Assembly (NCBI RefSeq): GCF_964355755.1
Contig: NC_092679.1
Coordinates: 19,956,932 to 20,020,931 of the forward strand
DNA length: 64,000 bases
Direction: 5' to 3'
Source: Antedon mediterranea
Lineage: Eukaryota; Echinodermata; Crinoidea; Comatulida; Antedonidae
The notes below the pieces were generated by a model. It ran no database searches and had not been told where the DNA came from. It saw only the letters and a list, made by a program, of their open reading frames with translations. Of this stretch, positions 11,601 through 21,300 are shown piece by piece; position 1 is the stretch's first letter, and each line of letters starts with the position of its first letter. The translations under genes were made by a program, and so were the position numbers.

Positions 11601-14600
11601 GTTTTACACATTGTGGATATGCCCTAAAGTTCACAATAGGACAAAACACAAGGACGCAAGCACAACTAAGTGGTTTGACCAATCGTAAGCGATGGATTAT
11701 TCAAACTGCTGATTGTTATTGGTCAACTTTCATGCTGGCGCTAGACCCATGCCGGAACAAGTGAGAAAGACCCTTCAGAGGAGGAACATGTTGTTATTGA
11801 AAAAAACTTCTTTCCCACAAAGCGCATAGACTTAATCCTGAATCGACAGGCTAGAAAAGCTAGCTTATAAAATTGTGACCAAATTAGAAATTTACTAATA
11901 CTTACAAAATCTTGTCTGATGTCGTTAAAATCTTTACCATATTTTTCTAGCGCTTCTTCAAACATGTTAGCCTCTGATGCTGACCATTCCTCCATTTGGT
12001 CCCGGCATAACACAGGGCCCGCCGACGGTACAAGTAGGGACACTGCCTTTGATATATCGTAGTTGTTCTTATGTAAAGCATCCATTGCATGGAACTGGAG
12101 AGAGGAACATTTATTTTTTTAATTAAATCTCTCATTTTATAAATTAAAAACAAAATAGATTTTTTTTTTTAAAGTTTTATTCCACGTGCCATTAATCTAC
12201 TTAATTTGTTTAAAAACATTATATTTCAACATAAATAAAAGAAAAACAAGTAAAATTTAATGCAAATTCCAAATTATCTTTGATTTGCATATGCAAATTT
12301 AGTAAATGACACCTCCCGATTAAATGTAACTTACCAATGTGATATCCCTAGATGCTGCAGCAGCACTCATATGTAAGCTAGGCTGCCTTACAGAACTGCT
12401 ACAATCAAGGGCCCTGGCAAACGTTCCTACTGACCTGCAAAAATACATTTACTCTGCATAAATATGTTGGTGAAAGTCAGTTGACCTGGGCTAGCAGTAC
12501 ATGCATCCTGCACTCAATGCACTTTGCAATACTTTACTCAAACTCTCCCAAATCAAGAAATCCGGAATTCAGAATGTAAATTTGGCATCTTTGCAGTAAA
12601 GGAGTGTTTCCGGTATTCTGAGATTGGTTTTTTAATGTTTTGATGTGCCCATATATGGACATGATGAGCTTAACATTGTAATGTATTTATTTAAAAATAA
12701 TATTAATAAACAACACAAAATATTCAACTTTACCTAGCCACTACCAGGAATTGGTCAATCTGTTTTTCTGTTAAACCGTTTTCATGATCCCAAACCCGCG
12801 ACTCTAATTTACTCAAATCTCTGTCATCAGTTTCACCTAGAATAAAATAAAAATTGAATAATGTAAAATAATAAAGCTCTGTATACACTATAAAACTTTA
12901 TTTCAGCCTTCGGGGCTACATGTTTTTACCATATATAAACCTATAAAAAAAATGATGTTATATCACCATCATATTTGGGCATACCACACTTTTGTTGTCA
13001 AACTAGTTTGATAGTGTAGTGTAGACAGAGCTTAAGCAGTGACTAAATTAACTTTAAAAAAAAAAAATTTTTTTATACTGTCATCGAGACAGCATTGATT
13101 CCTGTAAAAAAATATTACAAAGTATAAACATTGATTGTCTCAATACCTTCTTTAAGTTTTGGTGTTATTTCTGCTTGGTACCGTGACCCGACCCGTATTT
13201 CTCCCTTGTCAGCCAGTAATGTTTTTTGTTGTGGGTCATACACTAATGAATAGAAGTAAGCATCCTACAAGAAACAAAAAAGAACATAAAAATAATTTGA
13301 TTTAGTGAATCAAAATTGAAAGAAAAGGATTTAGATGGATAGATTAATTTATAAAAATAATTTGATTTAGTGAACCAAAATTGAAAGAAAAGAATTTAGA
13401 TGGATAGATTAATTTATATTCAATGTGACAATGACAACTTTTATTTTCTTTATGAAAATAACTGATTTAAACAAAGAAAAGGGAAAAATTTAAGAGGCAA
13501 ATGCCTATAAAAGAAAGAAATTTCATTAAATATGAAAATCAGCTCTTAAATAATAATTGCAAAGGTTTTTCAACAGAAACACAATTTCTATGTCAGATTC
13601 AGTGTTATTTCTAATTGCTTTAATCTAATATAATAATTTATTTGGAAGTTACACTTTTCAAAAGAAGAAAATTTTATCCGTTTATTTTATATTGACACTG
13701 TTGATTCGTCTATTTGTTTTTTAAATATTTTTATATAGTTTATTTTATATCATTGTTGTTACTTTGGGAGTACGGAACCTGAACTCTTGTTATAGTGATT
13801 AGGTTCACTTTTAGGTTCCTGCCTACTCCCTTAGTTTCTGTGTTTTGTTTGTTTGTAACTGGTTTTTGGGAATAAATAATAATAATAATAATAATAAAAG
13901 CTTGTTTAATTTACATAGATTATCATATTCATTCATATTTATTATTTGTATACATTGTCTCAGAAACACAATTTTTATATCAGAATCGGTGTTTATTTTT
14001 TAATTATTTTTTATCTGTGTGAATGTAAATTATTGTTATAAAGAAAAAGAATTGTCTTAATCAAATGGATGAGTGATAACTAATTTAATGACTTGGGTCG
14101 AACTTAATATTTTTTTATTACTGTCCATGTTGCTATACTTACATCTTTATTCAGGTATGACAATAATGATTCTGTTTCGTTAAGTAACGTGACGGTACAT
14201 TTGCCACGGATGTGCGTGGCTGGAAGCGTTTCCAATTGACGCGATAGAAACAGTTCACGATGCTTTAATTGGTGGCGGTCTTTCTCCGCTAATTCTTCCA
14301 ATGCCTCCTCCATCTCTTCCTCAATCGCCACTAGAAAAAAGCAAGCAATATAACAGCTTAATTTTGCATTTACCACAATAAAAAAAATGCATATAATATA
14401 TTAAAAATTTAATAGATTGTCATTTTTGTTACTTCAAATAAAGTGGTTTTGTTTTGTTTGCTTCTCTCAGAAAACGTTCTTTCTTTCTCAGAAAACGTTC
14501 TTTCTTTCTCAGAAAACGTTCTTTCTTTCTCAGAAAACGTTCTTTCTTTCTCAGAAAACGTTCTTTCTTTCTCAGTACAGTAATCTTGTGGTTTGTACTC

Positions 14601-16787
14601 AAAGCTCAAATTTTTTTTTTCCCCTACTAAACTATTATTAAAGAGAGCCATTTTGCATGCCACGAAACATTACAAAAAATATATCTCTAAAGTAAACCCC
14701 TATTATGGGATACTTTACATGACAAAATTAGGAGAAGGGCTAGTGCTGCCCGAAAGCTCTGCTAACTTTTCTGGTTGTTTACTTTATCGTTTTGATTTAG
14801 CTTTTTGCTTTTTATTTTTGTATCTCCATTGAGATCCAGCCACTGATACCCACAGCATTGTCATTTTTTTCAGTAATTTGCCTTTGGATTTATATATATA
14901 TTATAATATATTTTATAACACCACAACCAACCACTATGACTAACTAAGAGTTAACAAAATGCTAGAAAAAATATTTTCTAACATATCACTTGGAATGATA
15001 AAATGTGGAAAAAACATATTTTTACATTCACTTACTCCTATCAGTAAAGCACTGTTTTAGGCCCAAAATGTGTAGCCTTAATATGAGTAAATTACTATTA
15101 CTGTGCTATTTAAATGTGTACAATATTGATATACAGTTTTTATTTCAAAAATATTTAACAAGGGTGGTCTGTATAAAGAAATAAATAAAGAATGCATAGA
15201 TTTTTACTACTATACAGTATTCTACTTTTACATGATATTTCCTGCAGCATAACTACAGCACAGTATCAACTCTACAAAGGAAATAGGATGGTCTTCTGGG
15301 AATATCTTATATTTAAGCATCAATAGCAAACACCCAATGTCATTTAGAATTGATAATATTTTTTAGTAGTACAGTAGTATTTAAAAAGTCATTGCATTAA
15401 TAAATAAGTCTGAATCAATCTATATGTACAAATAAAATTGTATACAATAATGTCTTAAAAATTAGATTTATATTAAATAATAATATAAATAAATAAAACT
15501 GATCATTTAATTTAAATCTTCTATTTTGTTAATTTACTGTATACATGGAAAAAATTGTCAATACTTATAAAATTACTAGTAAAAAACAAACTGTAATAAT
15601 AATTATTATTGTAACATAAAGAAATAAATTTAATAACAAATACGGAGTAAAATATTTCAAATTTACCACAATTGACCAGAGTAAAAATCGTCAGTGACCT
15701 AATCAAAACAGTTTTTCATCAAGGTGGCAAAATTGTAACGCAACACAAGAAAAAAAAACTTACTGGCATGTTTGTCGGCCAACTGAATGAGTGAACTCGG
15801 AATGTCCCTCCGACGATAAAAACAAACAACCTTTGCTTCTACATTTCCATTTGCGGTCTAAATTATCAGAAATTAGCAAAAAAATTAAACATCTAGTCAT
15901 TTTAAAGTAATTCATAATTTAGCCGTACATTTAATCTTACACAGGCTACATATAGGCCTAGTCTTACAGAGAATGGTTGATTAATTAAATTTTTCATTAA
16001 CAATTAATCAAAAATAATTTTACCTTATTTAATTCTTCTATTCTTCGTATAAGATATGGTTGTGATGACGAAGTTTCAAAATATACATAATCTAAAAATT
16101 TGAAAACAAATATTTCAAAATGCCCTAAAATTCTAGGCCAATGTAATGAAACCTAATCTGCCCTTCTGAGATTGAATAAAAGAACAAAGAAATTCTGTGT
16201 TTCACGTAGTATAAAATAAAGGCAAGCATACTGATTTTTAACAATATTATAGTAAAATAACTTCACTGCTTTAAAATTCGATTTCCAGACATGTATTTGA
16301 AATGTATTTTTTTTTTTAATACACAAAATTAAACTCGAGGAAAACCGGTTGATTTGCTAGGCTGCCTTCTAGGCCAGGCAGCGCAGAGTGTCATTCATAA
16401 GCCAACGCTAATGTTTTCACAATTAGGAAAATTAGGGGGGTGAATTTATAAAATATTCCAATCATATTAAGCTAAACGGCCTGGAATGCAATACAAATTT
16501 TAACAGTTCATCTTTAGTGATTATCAAAGAGTATACCGTGGACTTTATTTTTACATAAATATGCATTTTTTAACATTTAAATGTTACTAAAACGTCCGGT
16601 AACACACAGCCAGGCCACCCAGCGGCATTCTCAATTGTGAGCGTGCATCAGTTGAAACGATTTCATACCTGATGCAGGCGAGTATAGCGGGAAATTAAAT
16701 ACAATCATTTCGGCTTAGCGACCTTTCCCCTTTTTTAATATAATTCAAATAAATCCTACCTCCAACTCTATACATATTAGCAGCCAT
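1641..16787 (-). CDS. MTA1: Metastasis-associated protein (MTA1/2/3 family), NuRD complex subunit; 19 exons, 799 aa
   Basis: Coding exons in transcript order: 16787-16760, 16091-16024, 15857-15764, 14330-14143, 13264-13147, 12836-12734, 12434-12335, 12094-11906, 11565-11432, 11318-11218, 10858-10742, 8299-8196, 7830-7602, 7457-7236, 6808-6704, 4940-4896, 3690-3671, 3213-3131, 1992-1641. All junctions are GT-AG and the lengths sum to 2,400 nt in one frame. The start is [10 protein letters not shown], the family's conserved N-terminus. Domains seen: BAH about 1-165; ELM2 about 166-265; SANT about 267-316 (MEEWSASEA...YMWKTTDRY); GATA-type finger C370/C373/C394/C397; C2H2 finger C441/C446/H459/H464, not known to me in human MTA1-3; RBBP4/7-binding motifs [11 protein letters not shown] (506-516) and KRAARRPYK (695-703); C-terminal EPIVID. 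Family knowledge: ELM2-SANT recruits and activates HDAC1/2, and the R motifs bind RBBP4/7 in NuRD. Which vertebrate paralogue is closest is undecided because invertebrates usually have one MTA. Some internal introns hold MITEs and SINEs. Confidence 0.95.
2140..2610 (-). mobile_element. Penelope-like element 3' fragment (family P, copy 1) with hammerhead-like core
   Basis: On the minus strand the 3' region reads CTGATGA (2315-2309), an AGGGC...GCCC hairpin, GAAA (2292-2289), then AGC-TCT-GCT. It continues through a conserved tail, including TCTCCATTGAGATCCAGCCA, into a (TA)n tract. The tail recurs at 14730-14905 (plus) and 62655-62823 (minus). Upstream to about 2610 the same strand carries a short open stretch ending KPFGLNIRN, resembling the C-terminus of GIY-YIG domains in such elements. 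The Penelope assignment is inferred from this organisation; the repeat family itself is seen directly. Confidence 0.55.
2615..2825 (-). mobile_element. tRNA-derived SINE (family S1), nearly full length
   Basis: The minus strand starts with a tRNA-like head (2823-2753) and continues through a body (GTCGACTTTTTCTC-like, then AATTAATTAA, then CACCGGGCGGTTTCG) and ends in a (TA)n tail at about 2616-2642. Related degenerate copies lie at about 27005-27116 and 61796-61885, which shows dispersal. Confidence 0.65.
2753..2823 (-). other. tRNA-like cloverleaf, anticodon loop ATATCAA (SINE head)
   Basis: The 71 nt fold well. The acceptor 5' GCCCCAG pairs with 3' TTGGGGC (one G-T wobble), the D arm is GTCT/GGAC, the anticodon stem is TCTGC/GCAGG, and the T arm has the loop TTCGAGT. 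There is one mismatch (C-A) at the base of the T stem. The anticodon by position is ATC, unusual for a working tRNA, and the SINE body follows directly. It is therefore called a SINE head rather than a functional gene. Confidence 0.6.
2999..3110 (+). mobile_element. MITE family A, copy 1 (internally deleted), TSD TAA
   Basis: Ends are AGCTCTGTCTACACTATC and its inverted complement (one base changed, GCGGACAGAGCT). It is flanked by TAA on both sides (2996-2998 and 3111-3113). The middle has a single TCACTACCATATTTGGGCAC unit. It lies in the last intron of the MTA gene. Confidence 0.85.
4058..4405 (+). repeat. 58 bp minisatellite, 6 units, near-identical
   Basis: Units start at 4058, 4116, 4174, 4232, 4290 and 4348, each beginning GTTGTAGAGTTAGGTATAGG. 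They differ only at GTATGC versus GTACGC and one further base, which indicates recent expansion. It sits in an MTA intron. Confidence 0.97.
4530..4720 (+). repeat. Dispersed repeat family B, copy 1
   Basis: Shares a succession of blocks with 20806-20975: GGGTAGCCCC, TTCTTTAAAG, GGTTTATAGTCCTTAT, ACTTGTTC-ACCACCAGAAC and CCGTGT/CCATGCCGAT. No clear ends or coding capacity; possibly a SINE or LINE fragment. Confidence 0.6.
4803..4870 (+). mobile_element. MITE family A, truncated copy 2 (one terminus)
   Basis: Only the right part remains: internal ACATCATGTCAATATA and the terminus TTTGATAGTGTAGACAGAGC. No matching left end. Confidence 0.75.
5984..6144 (+). mobile_element. MITE family A, copy 3
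   Basis: Both termini are present, with two internal TATCACTACC(A/G)TATTT units. It is followed by TTAGAATTAGAACTAATTC, which recurs after copy 4. Located in an MTA intron. Confidence 0.85.
6177..6327 (+). mobile_element. MITE family A, copy 4, TSD TTA
   Basis: Both termini are present, flanked by TTA. The sequence after it repeats that after copy 3, so copies 3 and 4 look like one tandem duplication. Confidence 0.85.
8040..8127. mobile_element. MITE family C fragment (GGACACC type)
   Basis: Contains GGGGACACCCCCTATTAAGG and the inverted CTTAATAGGTGTTCTACTGT, forming an imperfect hairpin. The same word set recurs in several places in the window. Confidence 0.6.
9532..9694 (+). mobile_element. 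MITE family A, copy 5, TSD TTA
   Basis: Termini AGCTTTGTCTACACTATC and the complement of AGCTCTGTCTACACTATC. It is flanked by TTA on each side and has two internal TATCACTACC units. Confidence 0.87.
9928..10114 (+). mobile_element. MITE family A, copy 6, with three internal units
   Basis: Both termini are present, with three internal TATCACTACCATATTTG(A/G)G-type units. It is longer than the two-unit copies nearby. Confidence 0.85.
10256..10468. mobile_element. MITE family C, probably near full length
   Basis: Starts CAGTAGAACTCC..., has CTCTATCAAGGGGACACTTT, and ends ...GTGTCTCCTTGCTAGAGGTTCTACC. The two ends are inverted relatives, which suggests a terminal-inverted-repeat element of about 210 bp. 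Confidence 0.55.
11636..11750. mobile_element. MITE family D, degenerate copy
   Basis: Retains AGGACGCAAG-like words, GACCAATCGTAAGCGATGGA and an inverted partner with TTATTGGTCAA, as in the better copies at 30071-30213 and 51390-51568. Lies in an MTA intron. Confidence 0.45.
12875..13032 (+). mobile_element. MITE family A, copy 7, TSD TAA
   Basis: Termini AGCTCTGTATACACTATA and the canonical complement, flanked by TAA. The right end carries an extra GTGTA duplication. Confidence 0.82.
13288..13420 (+). repeat. 70 bp direct duplication
   Basis: A unit with ATAATTTGATTTAGTGAA(T/C)CAA, then GATGGATAGATTAATTTATA, occurs twice in direct succession with very few differences. Confidence 0.9.
13735..13897 (+). 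mobile_element. Non-LTR retrotransposon-like 3' end with (AAT)n tail
   Basis: Non-coding sequence runs through CCTGCCTACTCCCTTAGTTT and GGGAATAAATAATAATAA and ends in an (AAT)n tract at about 13871-13897. This is the usual form of a LINE or SINE 3' end. The family is not recognised. Confidence 0.35.
14466..14575. repeat. 21 bp minisatellite, 5 units
   Basis: Units of CTCAGAAAACGTTCTTTC plus TTT start at 14466, 14487, 14508, 14529 and 14550. As the unit is 7 codons long, both strands stay open over it, but these frames are artefacts within an MTA intron. Each unit contains the inverted motif AGAAAACGTTCT. Confidence 0.95.
14730..14905 (+). mobile_element. Penelope-like 3' fragment, family P copy 2
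   Basis: Matches 2140-2335 in inverse orientation: AGGGCTAGTG, GCCCGAAAGCTCTGCTAACT, TCTCCATTGAGATCCAGCCA, then a TA-rich end. The CTGATGA core box is lost here (reads TAGGAGA). Confidence 0.65.
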
Positions 16788-18369
16788 ATTTATAAATAAT
16801 TATTACAAGGCATTCACCGACAGAAGGAAATTTAGAAATTCTTTGGTGGTATATTTCGAGCACATCGGCCCGCGGACACACTCTTGGTTGGGTCACTCAC
16901 TTTTTCATCCAGTTTTCCCAATCATGATCATTTCTTTCCTGCTGAGCGCGATGACGTCACGGTACCCGAACACTTCCCGTCGTGCGGGCGAGAGGGGATT
17001 ACCAATTTTCGCTATCCTCCAAAATCTCCCCCTCTTTATATTCATCGCAAATGAAATCAAATATGCCCTTAGCTATACATTTTATGAGTAGAACTCTTAA
17101 ATACTAAATCTCTAATACGACACATAACCTAATCCATCTCACCCACCATGAACTCGGTAATTTCCGAACTAAACCCGAACATTAGTTGCTATGGGAAACG
17201 AGAAGAGTAAAAAAGATGAGATGAAAGGCAATTTCACATAGTCACATGATCACATATTTATCGACCAATAGAATTGCGGGAAAATGAACTAAACTACCAT
17301 GAACAATAATTATGAAAACATAATTAAATCAATATGTTAATTAATAAATTTATATATAATAATTATTTTCAGATGCCTACTATAACCAAATTATATAAAA
17401 CATGTTATTTAATTAATCTCTGATCACTTTGAGTAGCTTTCATTGGGATTATTACATCAATCTCCCTGCCCACCTCTGATAGATTTCATTTTGAAAATTA
17501 TAGTATAATAGTCCATAGGGCTATAAATTAAATCAAAGAGAGGTGTGGGGGTGTGATGTGAAGGTGGGTGGGTGTGAGTTAAGTACAGGGGAGGGGCAGC
17601 GGATCAACTTTAAAAGCTATCTATTACGTAGGCCTACTAGTACGTACTAGTAGTATAATGAACGAACAAGAAAAAAAAGATGTTTCAATTAATGGCATTG
17701 CTTCTTGAACAGTGCATCTCTCTTACAATTGCAATGTTAATTTTTCTGTTTAATGTGGAAAAAATCAGAAACAAGAACGAAATATTTTCTACATGTTTTG
17801 TATTTATTTATAAAAGAATGTCATAATTTCCCTGCTGGTTTCCATACTAGTTTCAGTTTTATATTTTGACTTGCAAAAAGTACAAGCAATAATACCATAT
17901 TCAGTATCATTGACGGGACCATTTCACAGGAAAAGTGTCCCATATGTGTCCTGTGAATAGGGGATTCTCCAAAGGGGCGTTCCACTTATAGACGGATCCA
18001 GGGGTGGGGGGGGGGGAGGGGCGCAATTTACAATGCAAAAGATAGCACATACAGTAGGTTCACATCTGGATTTCAATTTAGCATTTTTCGGTCCTGACAG
18101 CCCCACCCTCCTCCTCCCACGATTATTTTAAAATTCTGGATCCGACAATATGGCTACTGTATAACATATTGTATAATGCTATTCCATTCTATTACATCTT
18201 TACAATGATATTCTTTTTGTTTTCTTCAGAAACATTTTCAAAATGTTTATTTATTCAATTTTATTATTGCTGAATACATGATGTATTTCACAATATTTAA
18301 CGACTTAAATATTTATTAAAATTAATTTAGCTCAAACGAAAAATATTTAGTTATTTAAATCATTTTTTT
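16788..18369. other. Intergenic region between the MTA 5' end and the INTS7 3' end
   Basis: About 1.6 kb separates the two co-oriented minus-strand genes. It should contain the MTA promoter and first untranslated sequence, the INTS7 3' UTR (an AATAAA on the minus strand lies near 18311-18316, about 55 bp past the INTS7 stop), a G-rich run at about 18001-18020, and a GGACACC-type repeat fragment near 17930-18000. I see no further gene. Confidence 0.7.
16952..16959. promoter_or_regulatory. Palindromic CRE/ATF site upstream of the MTA gene
   Basis: The full palindromic CRE TGACGTCA lies about 165 bp upstream of the MTA start codon, in a locally GC-richer stretch (about 16855-17000). It fits a CREB/ATF-bound proximal promoter. 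The transcription start is not visible, so the role is inferred. Confidence 0.35.
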
Positions 18370-21300
18370 TTATCGATTGGTACTTAGTGACCTCTGAGCA
18401 GCTGGCATTGCTTGTGATGATGGCGGAGGTGGAGGCTGTGATGTCTGAGGGCGCTGGTATAACGTGTCATCGTACGCTTTGATGTTAAGAGATAGTTTTG
18501 GTCCCGTCTTCCATATGGTTCCTTCTTCATCTATAACGGTTGTTTCCACGTTGACTTGATGTGTGCCGGCTATGCCAAATTGAAGGAGGAACTGTGTGCT
18601 GAAGAAGTCATTGTGAGGCTCTACATTCTGGCGCAAATCGTTTGAAGATGGCTCAGTTTGCTACAATAAAGGAATACAAAAAATAAATGTCTGATAATTA
18701 TTCCGAAAAACAAACTACGAAAAGTGAAATAAAATTTTGATATTGCCCAAGCATATCATAAATTTAAAAACAAATTTTTTTTTTTTTGGTGAAAAAACCT
18801 GGGTCAAAATATAACAACAATTAAAAATAGAGGGCAGTATATAAAATTCAGTCATGCATGCAATTTCTACTAAATATTTTTATCTCTTACTTTAGAATGC
18901 TCACTTGATTTGGAATGACGCTGTGTAATCGAAGATGTCACATGTAGAGTTACTTGCTTTATCTTCCGAAATAAACCTAAAATACAATTTATATTTAAAA
19001 CAAAACCTCATTAGAAAAAAAAAATTCAAGTACAGTATGCAATTTGATTCACTAAATTATTTTAAAATTAAAGAGAGAAAACTTTACAAAAAAAATAAAT
19101 ATAAATAAATAAAAGTATTGTGAGAATTTATAAAAGCATGGCCAAACCATGGAGGGTGCTATATTAATTTAAACATATATAACCAAAAATAGAGGGTGCT
19201 AATTTAAAAAGTTTGACCATAAGCAATACTGTATATGCCAATGTGTGCTAATTTTTAAGATTGGTTCCCACTAGCGACGCAACGTAAGAAAGGAAGTCTG
19301 ATAAAATGAATAGCACACAAGGAGTGCAAAATAATCTTACCTGGTTTTTGTCCATGTTGTATTACACCTTCAACCTTTAACGCTAATCTGGTATTGACGT
19401 GTACCATGATTGGCTCTCCCACACCTCTAGGGGTTGGAGACACTGCTAACTGAAAGACAAAGTTAAATGTTAAGAGAATCGAATTCGGATACACGCAAAT
19501 AGAGGCTGTAGATTGCATAGTTATAAAGGGTGCCGGTCAAGTCCATGCTTTATTAGAGGCCGAGTTGACTTGAGGCCGAGTTTACTTGGGGCCGACTTAG
19601 ATCGAATTTGTTATAAACAATTACCTTGATAGCTGTTGACTGCAGTGACTGGAAGAAGTAGCGTGGATACCCAATAGGCACAAGGAGTAATGTATGGCAA
19701 GCTTGGAACAGGCAGTCCGAGTGCTGTCAATATACAGGGAAAGAGTGTTTTAATTGAGTAACATTATCATTACAAATATCAAAATAATATGGAAATAAAC
19801 CTATAAGTAGATTTTCCACAAGGCGAATAAAGCGTCAGCTTATGTACATGCATATTCATGGTTCCATCTTCCAAATCCCTTTCTACGTATACATATAAGT
19901 TGACGCTTACGAATTGTGCGACCAACTTTGCCTATTGAAATCGACTTTATGATTAAGGACTTGGTTAGGAATTGATCGTAAGATGGCTAAGCTAGTGCAC
20001 AGTACTAGCCTTTGTGTAAAACTAAGCTTAGATACAAATAGCCGATTGTTGGGTTTGTGATTTGATTAATAAAAGGTTCTGTTTACCAGGTGTGATACAG
20101 ACTGCCCTTCAGCCCTTTGCAAGGCTTCTTGCGTGTTTTGTAAAACCTTTAAACATGCCTGCATCACCCTGCTGGAACTTTTAGCAGACGTCTGGCTCTG
20201 CAAGTCTAACACATCCTGTAGATTCCCAGTAGATTTTCCACTAAAAGAAATTGACATAAATGTTAGTTTTTTCTAAAATGATTGTATATTACATTTATTT
20301 AGACACATTTGTATAGGCGCTATATTAAGCTGTCTACACTATCAAACTTTATGCGACAAAAAAAGGTGATGTGGCCATATGGACACGATGAAATCATATC
20401 ACTACCATATTTGGGCACATCACACTTTTTTTGTCAAAATAATTTGATAGTGTAGACAGAGCTGAAGACAACTACAGTATGTATTATTATAGTAGGGGAT
20501 CACAATTGTAGATTTTTGGTAAGCTTTACGAATATTTATAAAAGTAAATTTCACTAACCCATACATCGGATTGCTTAGTATAAGTACATCAATGATGTAT
20601 GCTAACAGAAGGCATATTTCTTGCAGTCTGAATAAAAAGTTAAAGAACTCTTTGGTTCAAAATAACACTATATAATGATTTACACTTTTCCGAAGAAAAG
20701 GTCCGATTTTTTGGAGTATAGTTTAAACTGTTTTTACATTTTTATTTGATGTCTTCAGGCAAAGGTGTCCTATTAGATAGGTGGTAATACCCCTGATATA
20801 GGGGCTATTTTGTGAACTAGTTAACTGGGGTAGCCCCTACTTGTCCCTTCTTTTCCCTTCTTTAAAGGGCAGACTGTATACATTGGACTTACGGTTTATA
20901 GTCCTTATTCGAGAACACTTGTTCCACCACCAGAACTAGGAGCTAGTTGGTCTCTAACCCGTGTCGATTTTATTGGCTCTTTAGGTATGTTAAACATTGC
21001 ACTGACTTAGCACCTTGTCCATTTGACAGTACTAAAGAATTTGGAATCTTGTTTCGGAAGTGTTTTAAGTATTCTAAAAGTCTGTAGTGGAGTTGTAGCT
21101 TGGTGGTTAACATGCTTGCCTTCCAATCCCAAGGTCCAGGGTTCAATCCTGACCTAGGTCCAGGGTTCAATCCTGACCTAGTGCCAGGGTTCAATCCCGA
21201 CCTAGTGCCAGGGTTCAATCCCGACCTAGTGCCAGGGTTCAATCCTGACCTAGTGCCAGGGTTGTAACTCACGACTCTTTCAACTCCACTCCTTAAGCCT

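Noticed and set aside
14409-14663. Open frames with EKERTFS or SQKTFFL repeats
   Set aside because: Both come from the 21 bp minisatellite inside an MTA intron.
20970-21272. 100-residue open frame with NPGTRSGL repeats
   Set aside because: It is the reverse reading of the 24 bp SINE B-box array; the repeat unit length is a multiple of three, so the frame stays open by chance.
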